Shown here piece after piece: positions 11,901 to 25,000 of a stretch of 64,000 nucleotides of DNA. Origin of the DNA: Sinotaia quadrata. Taxonomy: Eukaryota; Mollusca; Gastropoda; Architaenioglossa; Viviparidae. The position numbers and the translations under genes are program-made. The stretch is from NCBI GenBank assembly GCA_028829895.1, contig CM054179.1:38797117-38861116 (forward strand), in the 5' to 3' direction. Below the pieces are notes generated by a model. That model saw nothing but the letters and a program-made list of their open reading frames with translations. It ran no database searches and was not told the origin of the DNA. Positions within the stretch are counted from its first letter, which is position 1. Every line of letters starts with the position of its first letter.

Positions 11901-14758
11901 ACTGCTGACAGATTATTTTTGCATTTGACAAGGATGTGCGAGTTTGTTGCATACATTGAATTGTATTTGCTTCTTCTATTTATCAACTTTTAAATTGTCA
12001 TTTTCTTTGATTCTCATTTTATACTAAAAATCTACAAGAGCAGTACGACATTAAATCTTATCTCACTCGTAACATCAGTTGTTCTGTAGCCCTACAATGT
12101 ATATATTAGAATGAGGCAAAGTTATCATTCATTTGTTGAAGTTTTTTGAACAAGTATGACCACTGCGGGCACAGCAATAAAACTGTACAACATTTGCACC
12201 ATACTGTGTGTCATGGATGGAGATATGTGGCATTAACCTCTTGCCTGTCAGGTCGCATAGTTATTTTTAATTGGTGCTTCCGTAGCTGGTTTATAATCCT
12301 TCATCTTAGAATTTTGGCAGTAAAAAAATAACAACAAATAAAAACTTCCAGTGCAACTAAATATGGGCATTGTTTCAGTAAGTAAGCAAGAAAATTAGTT
12401 GAAATTTAATTTAATTTAATTGATAAAATTTCTTAGCGATTAATCGTTAAAATGGATAGCCCTAATAAAAGATTGAATAAAATAAAACTAGAATTTTTTT
12501 TTTAATAGCATACTTCAACGTTTCTTATTAGCTTTCTGTAGAAGGTTTGCCTTTTTCTACAAGATCTCTCTCACACACACACACTGTTTAATTTTTACTT
12601 TCTTGTTGGCTCCTAGCATTTGGGGGTGATTTCAAGATTTCACCAAAATTTGTTAACCCCTGTAAACACACTTTGTTAACGCTTTGCACTATTTTGAAGT
12701 GAATTTCAGATAAAGTTTTTCATTAATTATATCTTTATATATATGTGGGGGAGGGTGCCATTTTAAAGTGTTTGTAATAATTGTTTTTTAACTTGAAAAT
12801 TTTCAGAAAAAGTGTTAGGCAGAAATTGGATAATTTATTTGGTTTAGCAAGCAAATTTTTTTGCACAACTCACAGCTGTCATTGTTGATAATGTACAATA
12901 AAACCTACAAATGCAGCAACAACAAAATTCCCATCCCTGAGTACAAAAAAATAAATACAAGCTAAAATAATAATAAATAAGTACTGATAATAATAATTAA
13001 TTAATGATATATTAATAATTTATAAATAAATACAAGACAGGTGTATTCTTTTTCTTTTAATATTTAATAATTATTAAACTCTGAATTTTAGTTTTTAAAT
13101 TAAAACTCACGTGATTTTATAACAGAATTTAATACCTTGTAAGAGAAGATAAAAATTCCAAGTATATTAATAATTTATTTTACTTTGAAATATTTAGATT
13201 TGATTCTTTTTTAAGTAAAAAATTTGCTGGCATGGGGTGTTTCATATTTATATATTTTTTTAGTGCCTAACAATAAACTGTTTAAGTGGGAATACTAGAG
13301 ATATTTTGTCTTTAACTTTTACTTTCCAATTTCAGTAAAGGTTGCAAGAGAAGATGGTTTTCACATGGACCTGGATGATTTTCTGATTGGGCTTTTGACA
13401 ATGGCATCTGAATTAGTAAGTCATGTTTTTAAGTACACAGTTTATGTAGTTATCTGTGTTTGTTTGAACTCACAGATATCAGTGAAAATTTGCATTTGTA
13501 TGTGTGTGCACAAATATATGCATATGTATGTTGAAAATACTTATGAATAATTAATTTGAGAATATTGTTCATTGGCTAGGTGTAAGCATTCCTGTAGCTT
13601 TGAAAATGTTTCCAGTGACTTGTTTGATTTTTTGTCTCCTCTAAACTTTTATAAATGCTAAGTTAAGTTCAGTTTTGCAAATTTATAACTAATTCTGGCA
13701 AATGACTCTTGTATTTGAGTTATTTGTTAATTTATTATCCCATTCATAAATGGCTCAATTAAGTGTCTGTCAGCATTGCTAATTTTAAATATGAGTTCAT
13801 GATTACAAAATTTAATACTTGATTCAGTTTTGAACAGTTTCGTATAATAACTTTCCTTAAAACTCTTTTTGTGGTTTTATCAAAATGCTCACATTTTAAA
13901 AATATTCTTGAAAGGAATGTAAAACAAATATTTACACCCAACATCATAATTATGCTCTACACAAGATTTTAATGCTTACATTTTGAAAAGTGAATTTTAA
14001 ATTATGAATAAAATAAATCCAGGAGTGTTTGAACTCAAAAGGGAAACCCCAAAAGAGTCTCCTAACTACTCTGCTGACATTAGCAAATATTTTTCAATTA
14101 TTGTCAATATACAGTAGAATCCCCATTATGAGACTCTGTTTCATCGGACATGGATGCTTCAGTAGACAGTAGAAATTAATCCAGCACAGAATAAGTCGAC
14201 AGTTTCATAGTGCTAATTTATTTCTTAGGAGAAATCATTAAACTTTAGCAACTGTTTCCAAACTGTGGGTTGTGAGCCAATTTTTCATGGGTCAAGAAAA
14301 GTTTGGCATTCTAAAACTTGAGTCACAGTTCTACAAAAATTAGAAAGTATTGAACCATAGTATTTTCAACTAACTGACTTAAACATTCTCTAGAAGTCAT
14401 ATTTGCTTTGAGGTACAGAATAATTTTTTGAAGCATATAATTGAAAATTACTATTCTTTCCAGTGCGAAAATGTAAAAATTATAAGCTACTTTCACTTTT
14501 TCACTTTACATTCCTATTTTTCAGGCTCGTTTTGCCGTGAATGCAGTAGTAACAGGTGACTCTGGAAGACCTATAAGGATATCAAAGTTTCTTACAGAGC
14601 TTGATTCAGGGTTTCGCTTGCTAAATCTCAAAAATGACATGTTGAGGAAAAAATTTGATTCTTTGAAATATTCTGTACAAAAAGTGGAAGGTGTTGTTTA
14701 TGATTTGACAATTCGTAGTCTTGTCCCTCAGTGTGGGGATGCTCAACTGAAAGAATGA
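5904..14758 (+). CDS. TSN: translin (single-strand nucleic acid-binding protein, C3PO subunit), 6 coding exons
   Basis: Translin binds single-stranded DNA and RNA as an octamer. With TRAX it forms C3PO, which removes passenger-strand fragments during RISC activation and processes tRNA. Six exons (5904-5969, 9141-9234, 9883-9979, 10686-10801, 13336-13415, 14525-14758) join with matching phases into 228 codons plus stop, exactly the length of vertebrate translin. Recognisable blocks in order: a helix with ELEQTAREI, PASQYYR closing exon 3, QWRFVMQRL in exon 4, GFHMDLDDFLIG in exon 5, and the most conserved C-terminal block, LDSGFRLLNLKND followed by KVEGVVYDL. There is no frameshift or internal stop. 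The start is the first ATG and gives a family-like N-terminus. The neighbour on the right is convergent; the exon on the left is divergent. The identification comes from memory of the family and is secure. Confidence 0.96.
5970..9140 (+). other. translin intron 1
   Basis: 3.2 kb, AT-rich. It contains CA-type simple repeats near 6340, a LINE fragment on the minus strand (about 7850-8100) and a short GATA run near 8880. A 106-codon minus-strand frame at 6548-6868 has no recognisable feature. Confidence 0.7.
7650..8410 (-). mobile_element. LINE (CR1/L2-like) reverse-transcriptase fragment
   Basis: The minus strand around 7990-7880 reads SSLDYCNSLLFGSPHCLLQK then VQNIAS. This is the typical C-terminal 'RLDYCN..L.G.P' block of LINE reverse transcriptases in the CR1/L2/Crack group. 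The rest is shifted and stop-ridden. Outer limits are estimates. It is a dead fragment inside translin intron 1. Confidence 0.6.
9141..9234 (+). CDS. TSN: translin exon 2
   Basis: Acceptor TTTTTGTAG precedes 9141. The exon encodes DIRTAVRELEQTAREIQ onward and ends one base into a codon at a GTCAGG donor. That donor was chosen because it restores both the phase with exon 3 and the exact spacing to the conserved cysteine of translin. Reading past it meets a stop at about 9257. Confidence 0.88.
9883..9979 (+). CDS. TSN: translin exon 3
   Basis: The acceptor TTGTTGTAG gives a two-base start. The exon encodes LEVCDKVDPLF through PASQYY and ends two bases into the arginine codon at a GTAAAA donor. 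Spacing from cysteine to YYR matches vertebrate translin. Confidence 0.92.
10415..10713 (+). repeat. 98-bp tandem triplication ending in translin exon 4
   Basis: Three copies share the core GTAGGTTTAGTGACCAG. Their AG dinucleotides end at 10489, 10587 and 10685, giving a 98 bp period. Each unit contains about 70 bp of intron, the acceptor and 27-28 bp of exon. The first two copies hit in-frame stops soon after the pseudo-exon start and have no donor. Confidence 0.9.
10686..10801 (+). CDS. TSN: translin exon 4
   Basis: Encodes FSDQWRFVMQRLASLAGLR through RQEAADLLG and ends one base into a codon at GTAAAG. The acceptor and first 27 or so exon bases are also present in two degenerate upstream copies (98 bp period). 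The true exon is the only copy with an open frame and a donor. Confidence 0.93.
10802..13335 (+). other. translin intron 4
   Basis: 2.5 kb of AT-rich sequence with homopolymer and AT-rich runs. Short open frames at 11099-11290 and 12146-12331 have no coding signature. No convincing element boundaries were seen. Confidence 0.6.
13336..13415 (+). CDS. TSN: translin exon 5
   Basis: The acceptor AATTTCAG gives a two-base start. Encodes VKVAREDGFHMDLDDF through MASEL and ends in phase 0 at GTAAGT. Confidence 0.94.
13416..14524 (+). other. translin intron 5 with solo transposon-end sequences
   Basis: At 14112 a sequence CAGTAGAATCCCCATTATG resembles a pogo/Tigger terminal repeat after TA. Near 14255 CCAAACTGTGGGTTGTGAGCC-like sequence resembles a hAT end. 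No matching opposite ends were found, so these are fragments at best. Confidence 0.4.
14525..14758 (+). CDS. TSN: translin exon 6 (stop codon)
   Basis: The acceptor TTTTTCAG is followed by 77 codons and a TGA. It carries the strongest family signature, LDSGFRLLNLKND, and KVEGVVYDLTIR near the end. Confidence 0.96.
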   Translation, partial: ARFAVNAVVTGDSGRPIRISKFLTELDSGFRLLNLKNDMLRKKFDSLKYSVQKVEGVVYDLTIRSLVPQCGDAQLKE

Positions 14759-14919
14759 GGATTCTTTGGAAATTTTATTTGTTTAGCTTTCTTCAATTGG
14801 CAGCATACTGAGGGCTCATGGGACTATTTCTGTACATATACAGTTATCAAGTCATTCTCATTGTTGTACAATACTAATGTTCACATCATATTGTGTAAAA
14901 TACAATGTGAAATACAATG

Positions 14920-14925
14920 AATAAA
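14920..14925 (+). terminator. TSN: polyadenylation signal of translin
   Basis: AATAAA about 160 bases after the stop codon. A second AATAAA follows near 15297. Confidence 0.65.
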
Positions 14926-15823
14926 CATACACTTTACTGTTCTGTCAACATCAGTTTGAATATCTTTTTAAATATAGATTTATTGATTGTGTAAGCATGT
15001 GGCCATCATAAAGAGGAATAATCAGATATCACAAAACTAATCTTCAGACAATATTCACTTTACAGTTTAATATGTAGAATACAATTTGAAATACAAGAAT
15101 AAACGTGCATTTTACTGCTCATGTCAACATTAGTGATATGCCTTCACAAAACTCATCTTCAAACAATAAGCATTTTACAGTTTAATATTACAAATTATAA
15201 TAATACTTACTTTGTTTTCTAAGTATTTAATTTGTAAAAAGCTATTAAATGTATTTACAATTTTTATTAGTGTAAAATTTAATATGAATACAAACAAATA
15301 AAGTAATTCATATTTAAGCCTTGTTTGGTAGTGTGATCTAAAGAATGCTGGTTTTTGAACAGATAAAACTGTCAAGTTTTCTCAAAGGTGTTAAATAATG
15401 ATATTATTAATGGAACAAACTGAGAGGTTGAGGCACTATTGTGGGTTAAAGATCTACCCAAGTCCGTGAAAAAATCTGGATCGTAAAGCAATACAAAGTC
15501 CACATCAGTAAAATTAAGTACTTGTTTTGAGGCAGCCTGTGATTACATGAAGTGTTGAAAAGTGTAGTTGATTGTGGAATAGATAAGTATAGAGAGGTCA
15601 GTGATGGTAAGCAAGCAAATGTAGGGATGGTGTTCATTACTAAGATGAGTTGGGCAAAGTAATTTTTTTATCTTTTAAAATGATAAATTATCATTTAAAA
15701 TATTCACAATGAGTATTAGTTACTAAAAAAATTATCAGTAAAATAAATTTGGAACCTTTACAAACAGCATTTCAAACACTTGAGTTTTCTTGATACCACC
15801 ATTAACAATCTGGTAAAAGTACC

Positions 15824-15829
15824 TTTATT
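15824..15829 (-). terminator. candidate polyadenylation signal of the EGF receptor gene
   Basis: TTTATT on the plus strand, that is AATAAA on the minus strand, about 97 bases beyond the receptor stop codon. Confidence 0.5.
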
Positions 15830-15925
15830 TATGAAAAATATATTTCAAAATGAAATTAAGGCAGTCAAAATATGATCTCTTACTCCCCAGTCAAAATCTT
15901 TGTTCCAAATGGCTAAGCTATAAAA

Positions 15926-16024
15926 CTATGTTTCAGAGGAGTCATCAGTGTTACAATAAGATGTGGCTTCTTTTTCTCTGGTATTGTACATTGGATTGAC
16001 AGAACCACTTATTTCTGGATCCAC
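15926..16024 (-). CDS. receptor exon: C-terminal tail with NPMY and stop
   Basis: 33 codons including TAG, in phase 0 from acceptor TTTTTTAG. The tail reads [19 protein letters not shown] onward, rich in Ser/Thr and acidic at the end. NPMY fits the NPxY consensus. Confidence 0.85.
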   Translation of the reverse strand: MDPEISGSVNPMYNTREKEATSYCNTDDSSET

Positions 16025-19000
16025 CTAAAAAAAAAGAAAATGTGTAAATTAAAATTAAAAATTTTATTCATTTTATATTTAAAGAGAGTCCTTTCTTTTA
16101 TCTGATTCCAAATTACAGTAAGAAATCAATTATTCAAACTAACTGGGATTAGGGTCAGTTCGGTTAATCATAAGCAAACATACATGAAAATACCCAGTTT
16201 ATACACAACATTAAATTATTGAATGCAAGATTATTACATATTTTGAAATATGAAGCATTATTTTTTTAAATAAAATAATTGATTTAAGAAATTGTAAATA
16301 TTAAAACATTTTGAAAAAAACGATGTGTTATATTTTGAGCGTCACCTGCTTACGTGGTTCAACTATAAATCACTCTTTATTCTACTTAAACAGCAGGTAA
16401 CTGCAGACAAATAATATTATAATGAATCTGGCAAAAGTTTATTTTAAAAAATAACAATGGTACAACAGATGATGCATCAAGACCACAGGGTGGGCATTGA
16501 AGTCACTGGGCAATGGTGGTTCAGATAACCATTGTTCTACTGTAAATACTAGATAAAACAACTGCTACATCTGATTAATAGTGTAATGCAAATGTTAAAC
16601 TTTTTAAAAGATCTAGATCTATTACTCAGTTAAGTATTACTTATACTTTGCAGAAATGTTTTGAAACCCAGAGAGGCATTGCTATGAAATGTTAATGCCA
16701 AGCGTGAAGTGGAACATATTATTTACAATTTGCAGAGATAAACTGTAAAGCCCACACAGGTTTTGCTGTAAAATGTTATTTGTGAGGAGTGAAGTAGAAC
16801 ATTATTTATACTTTGTATAAATAAACTGTGAAACCCAAACAGGCTTTGCCATGAAACATTTGCCACTAATTAAGTGGAACATATTTATATTTTGTTGAAA
16901 TAAATTGTGAAGCCCAAATAGACTTTGCTGTGAAATGTTATTGTCAGGGGTTAATTGGAACATATTACAATGTATTTACACCTTGTAGGCCAGGGGTTAA
17001 TTGAAACATTATTTATACCTTGTAGAAATTATTTTTGAAGCCCACCACCTTTACTATGAATGTTATTGCAAGAGTGAAGTAGAATATATTATTTAAGCTT
17101 TATAGAAATAAATTTTTAAGCCCATTTATTGTTTCTCGAAGTGCGTGTGTCAGTTAACTCATAGGAGCAGTGCAATTGTTAGTTTTTTTCTGGCTTTAGG
17201 CACTGTGGAAAAAATCCTGATACACTAAAGGCACAATGAACTGTGAAAGTTTGGGAACTACTGTCATACAGACTTTGATATGAAATGTTATTGTCAAAAG
17301 CAGAACATAAGTATCATTAAACTCAATGCCACACCACAGCTTGACAGAAATTCCAATGGAAAATAAATTTAATTTTGGGGTCAGGGTATAACACAATTTT
17401 TTTATTAATATTTAACTGTAGGTTTTCTATAATGCAACAATCAACCATTTCACAGAATTAATACTGAATATTATGATAGGTATATCATAGTGTAAACAAC
17501 AGTTTTCTATTTAAGAAACTGCATCCCACTCGAAACAAAAAGACATTTCTGAGAATGAATGTTGATTTAGTTTGTCCTACAAGTATTAAACTACAAACAA
17601 TTCTGAAGAGGCCATCTAGGAATAAAAATGTACATTAGCTCCAATGGTAATAGGTATAATAAGCAATAAACTAATTAAGAGCTAAATTCCAGAATATATG
17701 CAAACAATCTTTAGAAGAGAATACAAATCCAAGATGTTTTATACTGAATACCTTATTACAAACAATGAATTTTTCTGGATGATTTGCAAGAAAGATCCTA
17801 TGATCTAAGCATTTCAAGCCTAAAATTTGAGAATGTTTCCCTATTGAAAAGACAACTTATTTTCTCTGTTGAAACAAGTTACACAGGTTCACATCACAAA
17901 AATAGCAACTATGTATTTTTGCTGCAACTGTCCACACATACTGTCTTCATTACTCACAAGTACAATCATGCTAATAAATTTGGTAGAACCTTTACATCAA
18001 GTTGCATTATATATCTCAGTTCCATTCTCCTAACTATTGATCTTGTAACAAAAATAATATACAGAAAAAGTTTTAAAGTTTATCTAAAATGAATATTAAT
18101 GATCGCAAGTAAACTATACTGTACATCTACAACATTAAAATCTGTACAACAGCTACTCTGCATGTTTATACACTTACTGTTTGATTATGGAACACGTTTA
18201 AAAGCCGCAGGATGAGATGAGAATTGCGTTTACGCATGACTATAAACACTCCCAAGCCTGCTACCACCATTGCTAAAATAAATCCAATCACTATGCCTGC
18301 TATCTGGCCTGCATCCAAACCACCTGCAAAAGATGTAGAAAACTGTTGATACACAGAATGTACTGTACATTTGCATAATCATAGTGAAAAAGTGTCAAGA
18401 ATATTAACAGCTATAGAGCTTATTTTAAAAAACTTTCTTATTAATACTTTTGTTGTAATTTTAAATCTCAAAATTCATTTTCTTTGCAAAGCACCACATA
18501 ATGCTGTAAAATCTTTAACAGTGAAAAGAAATTAAAAATTTGTTTACATTTTCCCACAACTGAACATTTACTAAAATTACATAAAGAGAAATTTCCATAT
18601 ATTTAATTATTCAACTCTTTCTTATATTCTAATGTCAGTGAATTTTTAAATCACATTTTGTAGTTTGATATGCACAGATATAATATGTTTCTATTTTAAC
18701 TGTTAAATTTATTTACAGTTAAGTCTCCACTAAAACTACACTGCTGACATGAGGTCATTAGTCTCTTTAATAGTTCAAATTTGCTAATTAATAAGTGATT
18801 GATTTTAGTCTTTTTTCTCGATCTGTTCAACTTTCATTATGGTTTTTACTTATTTTAGGAAGTGCATTTATATAAACACAGGATGTTCAAAAAGAAAAGA
18901 AACACATGGGCAATGCTATTTATTATTACAAAAATTGTGGAATATGTCAGCTATCCTGATGTGCACATAAATATATTCACTGAATCATGTTATCCAACAC

Positions 19001-22000
19001 ATTTCTCAAAAAGTGTCTTCTTCTTTATGATCACTTCTCAAAAAGTGTTTCATTTAATATTTCAATTAGTATAATTTAAATAATATGTGCATACATTAAA
19101 TATGGGTTGTGTGTTTTAGTCTTAGTTCATAAATATGAATAAATATGTATATTATCATAAATATGCACACAACACTTTTTTCACTTCTTGGTCACTGATG
19201 GCAACCTCTCAAAGTTCAAACAGGTGATATTCAGAAGGAACAAGATTAGGACATTATGATGTTTCAATACCTCAGAGTTCAGTTAGCAGAGGGTTTCTAC
19301 CTTGATAAGCCTTCAACCCACAAAACTGTATTATTGCTTATCTTCTCTGATGCATACAGAATGCAATACTTAAGCTGGCCTGTCGGATTTCAAAGTATTT
19401 CATAATCATATAATGCTTTTATCTGTGCACAAAATATACAGTGTAGCCAACACAAGTTTTAAAATAAATTAATGCAGAAACCTGACAACACCCATATATA
19501 AGCCTGACAACACCCATATATAAACCTGACAACACCCATATATTAACCTGACAACACATATATATAAGCCTTCAGACAAAATAAAGCTTCATAAATAAAT
19601 AAAAAATTACTTGACGTTGCTGCTAGAGCTGACATGCAGATGCCCTGCAACATAAATAATTGAAATAAGCTTTACATTTCAGATATTCTTGGTTAAAATC
19701 ATTGCAAAAGATATGCCTGAATTTGCTGCAAGTATTGAAAGTCATTCTCTAACCATAACCCCATTATAGACAGTCTCTAACCATAATGTCAAGTGTAGAC
19801 AGTCATTCTCTAACAATAATGTCATATGTAGACAGTCATTCTCTAACAATAATGTCATATGTAGACAGTCTCTAACTATAATGTCAAATGTAGAAATTCT
19901 CTAACCATATTATAAAGTGTAGAAATTCTCTAACCAAAATCTCATGTGCAGACAGTCATTTTCTAACAATAATGGAATATGCAGACAGTTTCTAACCATA
20001 ATGTCAAGTATATAAATTCTCTAACCATAATCCCAAGTGTAGACAATCATTCTCTAACAATAATGGCATGTGTAGACAGACAGTCTCTAATCATAATGTC
20101 AAGTGTAGAAATTCTCTAACCATAATGTCAAGTGTAGAAGTTTTCTAACTATAATTCCAAGTGCAGACAGTGATTTGCTAACAATAATAGCATATGTAAT
20201 CATTCTCTAATAATAATGGCATATACAGAGTCTTTAACCATAATGTCAACTGTAGAAATTCTCTAACCATAATCCCAAGTGTAGACAGTCATTTGCTAAC
20301 AATAATGGCATGGGTAGTCATTCTCTAACAATAATGGCATATGTAGTAGAGTCTCTAACCATAATATCAAATACAGAAATTTTCTAACCCTAATGTCAAG
20401 TGTAGAAATTCTCTATCCATAATCACAAGTGTAGTCAGTCATTCTCTATAATAATGGCACAGGCATAGTCTTTCTCTACAATAATGGAATGTGTCAGTCA
20501 ATCTCTACACTAACATGTGTAGTCATTCTCTAACAATAATGCATGTGCAGACAGTCTCTAACCATAATGTCAAGTGTAGAAATTCTCTAACTATAATGTC
20601 AAGTGTAGAAATTCTCTAACTATAATGTCAAGTGTAGAAATTCTCTAACTATAATGTCAAGTGTAGAAATTCTCTAACTATAATGTCAAGTGTAGAAATT
20701 CTCTAACTATAATGTCAAGTGTAGAAATTCTCTAACCATAATGCCAAGTGGAGACTGTCATTCGCTAACAATAATGGCAGAAGTAGACAGTCTCAAACCA
20801 TAATGTCAAGTGCAGAAATTCTCTAACCATAATGCTAAGTGCAGTCAGTCATATAATCCATAAAACTGTACATTCATGAAAATTGTTAATATACATATAC
20901 ACATTTTTTTGTTTTGTTTAATTGAAATAGTTTAAGATTTAATAAAAACAGTATTAATTAAACATCACTCACATTATTTCCACACACATAGCCACTAGGA
21001 CAAGAATCACTAGTACACTTGCACTGTCCATCCTCTGGCAAACATCCAGCATAACAATGCATCGAGCAGCGTGTCACACAGTTTACATCCCAGAAACCAT
21101 CTGGGCATGCTAAAGAAGATAAAATTAATCTTATGTAATTGTCACAGGAAAGGGGATGGAGCCAAAATTATATTTTATTTTACGATCTAAAACCCGCTAA
21201 TGGACTAAGAGAAGTAACCCAGTTTTGTTATTACACAATACATGTTTTGTTACGTGATTCTAGAATTGTTCACCTAAGATTTCATTTAGTTAGACAGATG
21301 TTGTAGACACTGTGTGTTATCATTTCATGCTTTAAATATATTTTGGAGAATTATATATATTGAGTGAATGCAGAGTGTTCATGCATGATGTGAGTGACGT
21401 GTGTTTACAAGTTAGATAGTCAATGCGTATTAAAGTTGCCTGAACAATGTTTACAATATCTTTATTGTAGAATGTACTTTTTAGAATATAATGCCATCCA
21501 ATGCTCACTTGGGTGACACTGACCTAATGTCATTGGCAAATAACATTTGTTGTCTGAAGTGCATACACTAAGTTACAGTTTCTGTGGTTAATGACAGTGA
21601 CAGAAATGAACTTTTCTTTCTAGCAGTAATTGATTTGAGTTCTCTGTTGTTTTAGAGGATAGAGACAAACTTACAGCTACAGTTGTCTGAATGCCATGTA
21701 CAGTTCTCTGTTGATTTAGAGGATAGAGACAAACTTACAGCTACAGAATGATAACAGAAAATACTCTATTTTACTGGTAGCCAGGCATTAAATGGCTGTG
21801 ACGGTTAAAAAGTTTAATTCTCTTTCTGTCACAGATTTCTTAGCTGAGCCTCAACTTTCCCAATGGACATGACAGCCAAATTTTCACCCAGATTCTGCTT
21901 AATGTCATTTCCTTGGATAGAGATGCTTGATCTTCCTAATATGGCACTGTCTATCAAGCTTGATAAGAAGGCATATGTACATATTACAGTCTATCAAGCT

Positions 22001-25000
22001 TGATAACAAGGCAGCTGCCCAACAACTATGCTAGAGTATGTAAATGATCTGGCTGATTAGCCCATATAACTATGCCAGAGTATGTAAATGATCTTGCTGA
22101 CTAAGCCTTTACAACTAGGCTAGAATATGTAAATGATCCTGCTGACTAGCCACACAACTATATTAGAGTAGGTAAATGATCATGCTGACTTAGCCCATAC
22201 AACTAAGCTAGAGTAAGTAAATGATTCTGCTAAGCCTATAAATATACTAGATTATGTATGTAAATGATTCTGCTAAGCCTATAAATATACTAGATTATGT
22301 ATGTAAATGATCTGCTGAATAAGCCCATACAACTATACTAGAATATGTTAATGATCCTGCTGCCTAAACCCATACACCTATGTTTGAATATGTATGTAAA
22401 TGATCCTGCTAACTAGTCCATACAACTATGCTAGAGTTTGTAAATTATCCTGCTGCTTAAGCCCATACAACTATACTAGAATATGTAGTAGATGATCATG
22501 CTGACTAGCCTATACAACTATGCTAGAGTATGTAAATTATCCAGCTGACTAGCCCATACAATTATGCTAGAATATGTAAATGATCCTGCTGACTAGCCCA
22601 TACAATTATGCTAGTGTATTGTAAATAATCCTGCTGACCAGCCCACACAACTATGCTGCACTGTTTGAGCGATCATTTTATCCCAAACAACTTTGCTATG
22701 TTATTTAAATAAAGCTGCCAATTAGTTCATACAACATTATTTTGTCTGAATGCTCTCACTAATTAGTCCCATTACCAGTATACTAGGCTGTTTAGTGATA
22801 TTTTGATTGTTCATAAGTTCTATAAATACTAGACTAACTTACAGATATTGCAGAAAGCACCCATGAAGCCAGGTCGACAGAGACACTGTCCAGATGTTGG
22901 GTGGCAAGGAGTTCCAATTAAACAATTGCACAGCAAGCTACAGCCTTGACCATATCTACCCACTTCACATGCTGCAAAATACAACATATCAACTCAACTC
23001 AAATGCTGTAAAATACTACATATTTACTCTCTCATGTAGGTGGGTGTGGGCTACATAAGCCATTATGTGACACACACACCCAATGACCCATGTGCCAAAC
23101 TCTTAGAATCTCTTAACATTTTTAATTTAGATCACTCTCTTCATGTCAACCCTCAGATATGGATACAGATAAGACTGTGAAGAGATCTGACAAAGGTAAT
23201 TCTGATTTCCATTACTTCTCTCATAACTACTTGTACATACTATGATGTATTTACTGCTTGTAAATGCTATCTTTCATTTGTACATACTATGAAGTGTTAT
23301 CTGTATATGCTATATTTACTGCTTGTAAGCACTATCTTTCATTTGTACATACTATGAAGTGTTCTCTGTATATGCTATATTTACTGCTTGTAAACACTAT
23401 CTTTCATTTGTACATACTATGAAGTGTTCTCTGTATATGCTATATTTACTGCTTGTAAACACTATCTTTCATTTGTACATACTATGAAGTGTTCTCTGTA
23501 TATGCTATATTTACTGCTTGTAAACACTATCTTTTCATTTGTTCATACTATGATGTGTTCACTGTATATGCTATTTGTACTGCTTGTAAACACTATCTTT
23601 TCATTTGTTCATACTATGATGTGTTCACTGTATATGCTATTTGTACTGCTTGTAAACACTATCTTTTCATTTGTTCATACTATGATGTGTTCACTGTATA
23701 TGCTATTTGTACTGCTTGTATATACTCTGATGTGTATATGGCCTGTATATAGTACTGATGTACTTTCTACTTGACAGATTATTCACATGGCGAATTTTAC
23801 TGATGTACTTTCTGCTTAACAGACTATGATGCATACTGTGATAAGTAGGGTTAATAGATTAACACACCAACTAATCAGCCCCTCTAATCAGACCATTAAG
23901 AACTTTGTAAATTGCAAAGAAATCAATATATCTATCCAATATCTAGAAAGAATGAGAGGTAGCAACACTGATACAAGAAAGATAAGATGACAGTAAGATG
24001 GGAGATAGTAACACTAATACAGGAAAGATGACAAGGTATTAACACCTATACAAGAAGGGTGACTAAGATTACATGGTAGTAACACTGATGCAGGAAGAGT
24101 GACTAAGATGACAAGGTAGTAACACTGATACAAGAAGGGTGACTAAGATGACAGGGTAGTAACACTGATGCAGGAATGATTACTTTTAAGATGACAAGGT
24201 AGTAACACTGATGCAGGGAGGGTGATTAAGATGACAGGGTAGTAACACTGATGCAGGAAGGATGAGATGGCAGCTGGTCAAGAATTCTGAGATGACAATC
24301 AAATGACCTAAAATGAATGACATGATAAGTCAGTGTACCTAAAATGGAAGAGATGACAGTCACCTGAACTAAAGTAAATGTAAAATAATATCCATGCTTG
24401 GGTGTGTGTTAAGAAAATCAATAGATATGGCTGATTTTATCTCTAATAAAAAGAGAAACTGGCATGTTATCATGTTTATAGGCAAAATGAGTTATTTGAG
24501 TTATTTGAGTGATATGATGATATATTAATGAAAGATTAACTGAGAATCTAAAGAGTTTTTTATGCTAAAGAAAAAGTGCTATTTGTTTATCAATTTTCAC
24601 TTATTAAAGATCCAAGTATTACTGAGAGATCTACAAACATTCATCAAGTGAACTGAATACATACTGCAATAGATATGTATTGCAGTGAATAAATGCATTT
24701 TCAATCAACTTCACTCTGGGGTAATAAGCAAGTAAATGAACAAACAAAGAAGTTCTATTTATCAGAACTTAAATTTGCATGCAAACAATTCTCCATGCTA
24801 CCTCCAAATTCTGGAAAGGAATAAATAAATATTTAATTCCCTATGGCTCCTTAGATTGGTAATGTTTATAATATCCAGTTTCTCTGCTGAAAAAAATTAC
24901 TTTTCAAGTGCTGGTGTAACTTACACTGATCACAGTAAATCCCATCCCAGCCAGGCTGGCACTGACACTCTCCTGTCACTGGATTGCAAATGGCGCCATT

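Larger units (their letters stand above)
14759..15925. other. convergent intergenic / 3' UTR region
   Basis: It lies between the translin stop and the receptor stop and presumably holds both 3' UTRs. Two related segments (about 14870-14950 and 15060-15140) repeat 'aaatacaatgaataaac' type sequence. No additional gene is seen. Confidence 0.6.
16025..18177 (-). other. receptor last intron
   Basis: 2.15 kb. It contains a Tigger-like element (16116-16542), a tandem repeat of about 90 bp (16640-17110) and a hAT-like end at about 17230-17263 reading AAAGTTTGGGAACTACTG. A plus-strand frame at 17784-18092 shows no recognisable domain. Confidence 0.6.

Noticed and set aside
23424..23774. Long Met/Cys/Leu-rich open frames
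   Set aside because: They follow a 64-bp tandem repeat and repeat the same peptide; no gene features.
19740..24280. Direct repeats that could be taken for a CRISPR array
   Set aside because: Units are diverged tandem minisatellites without unique spacers, in an animal intron.
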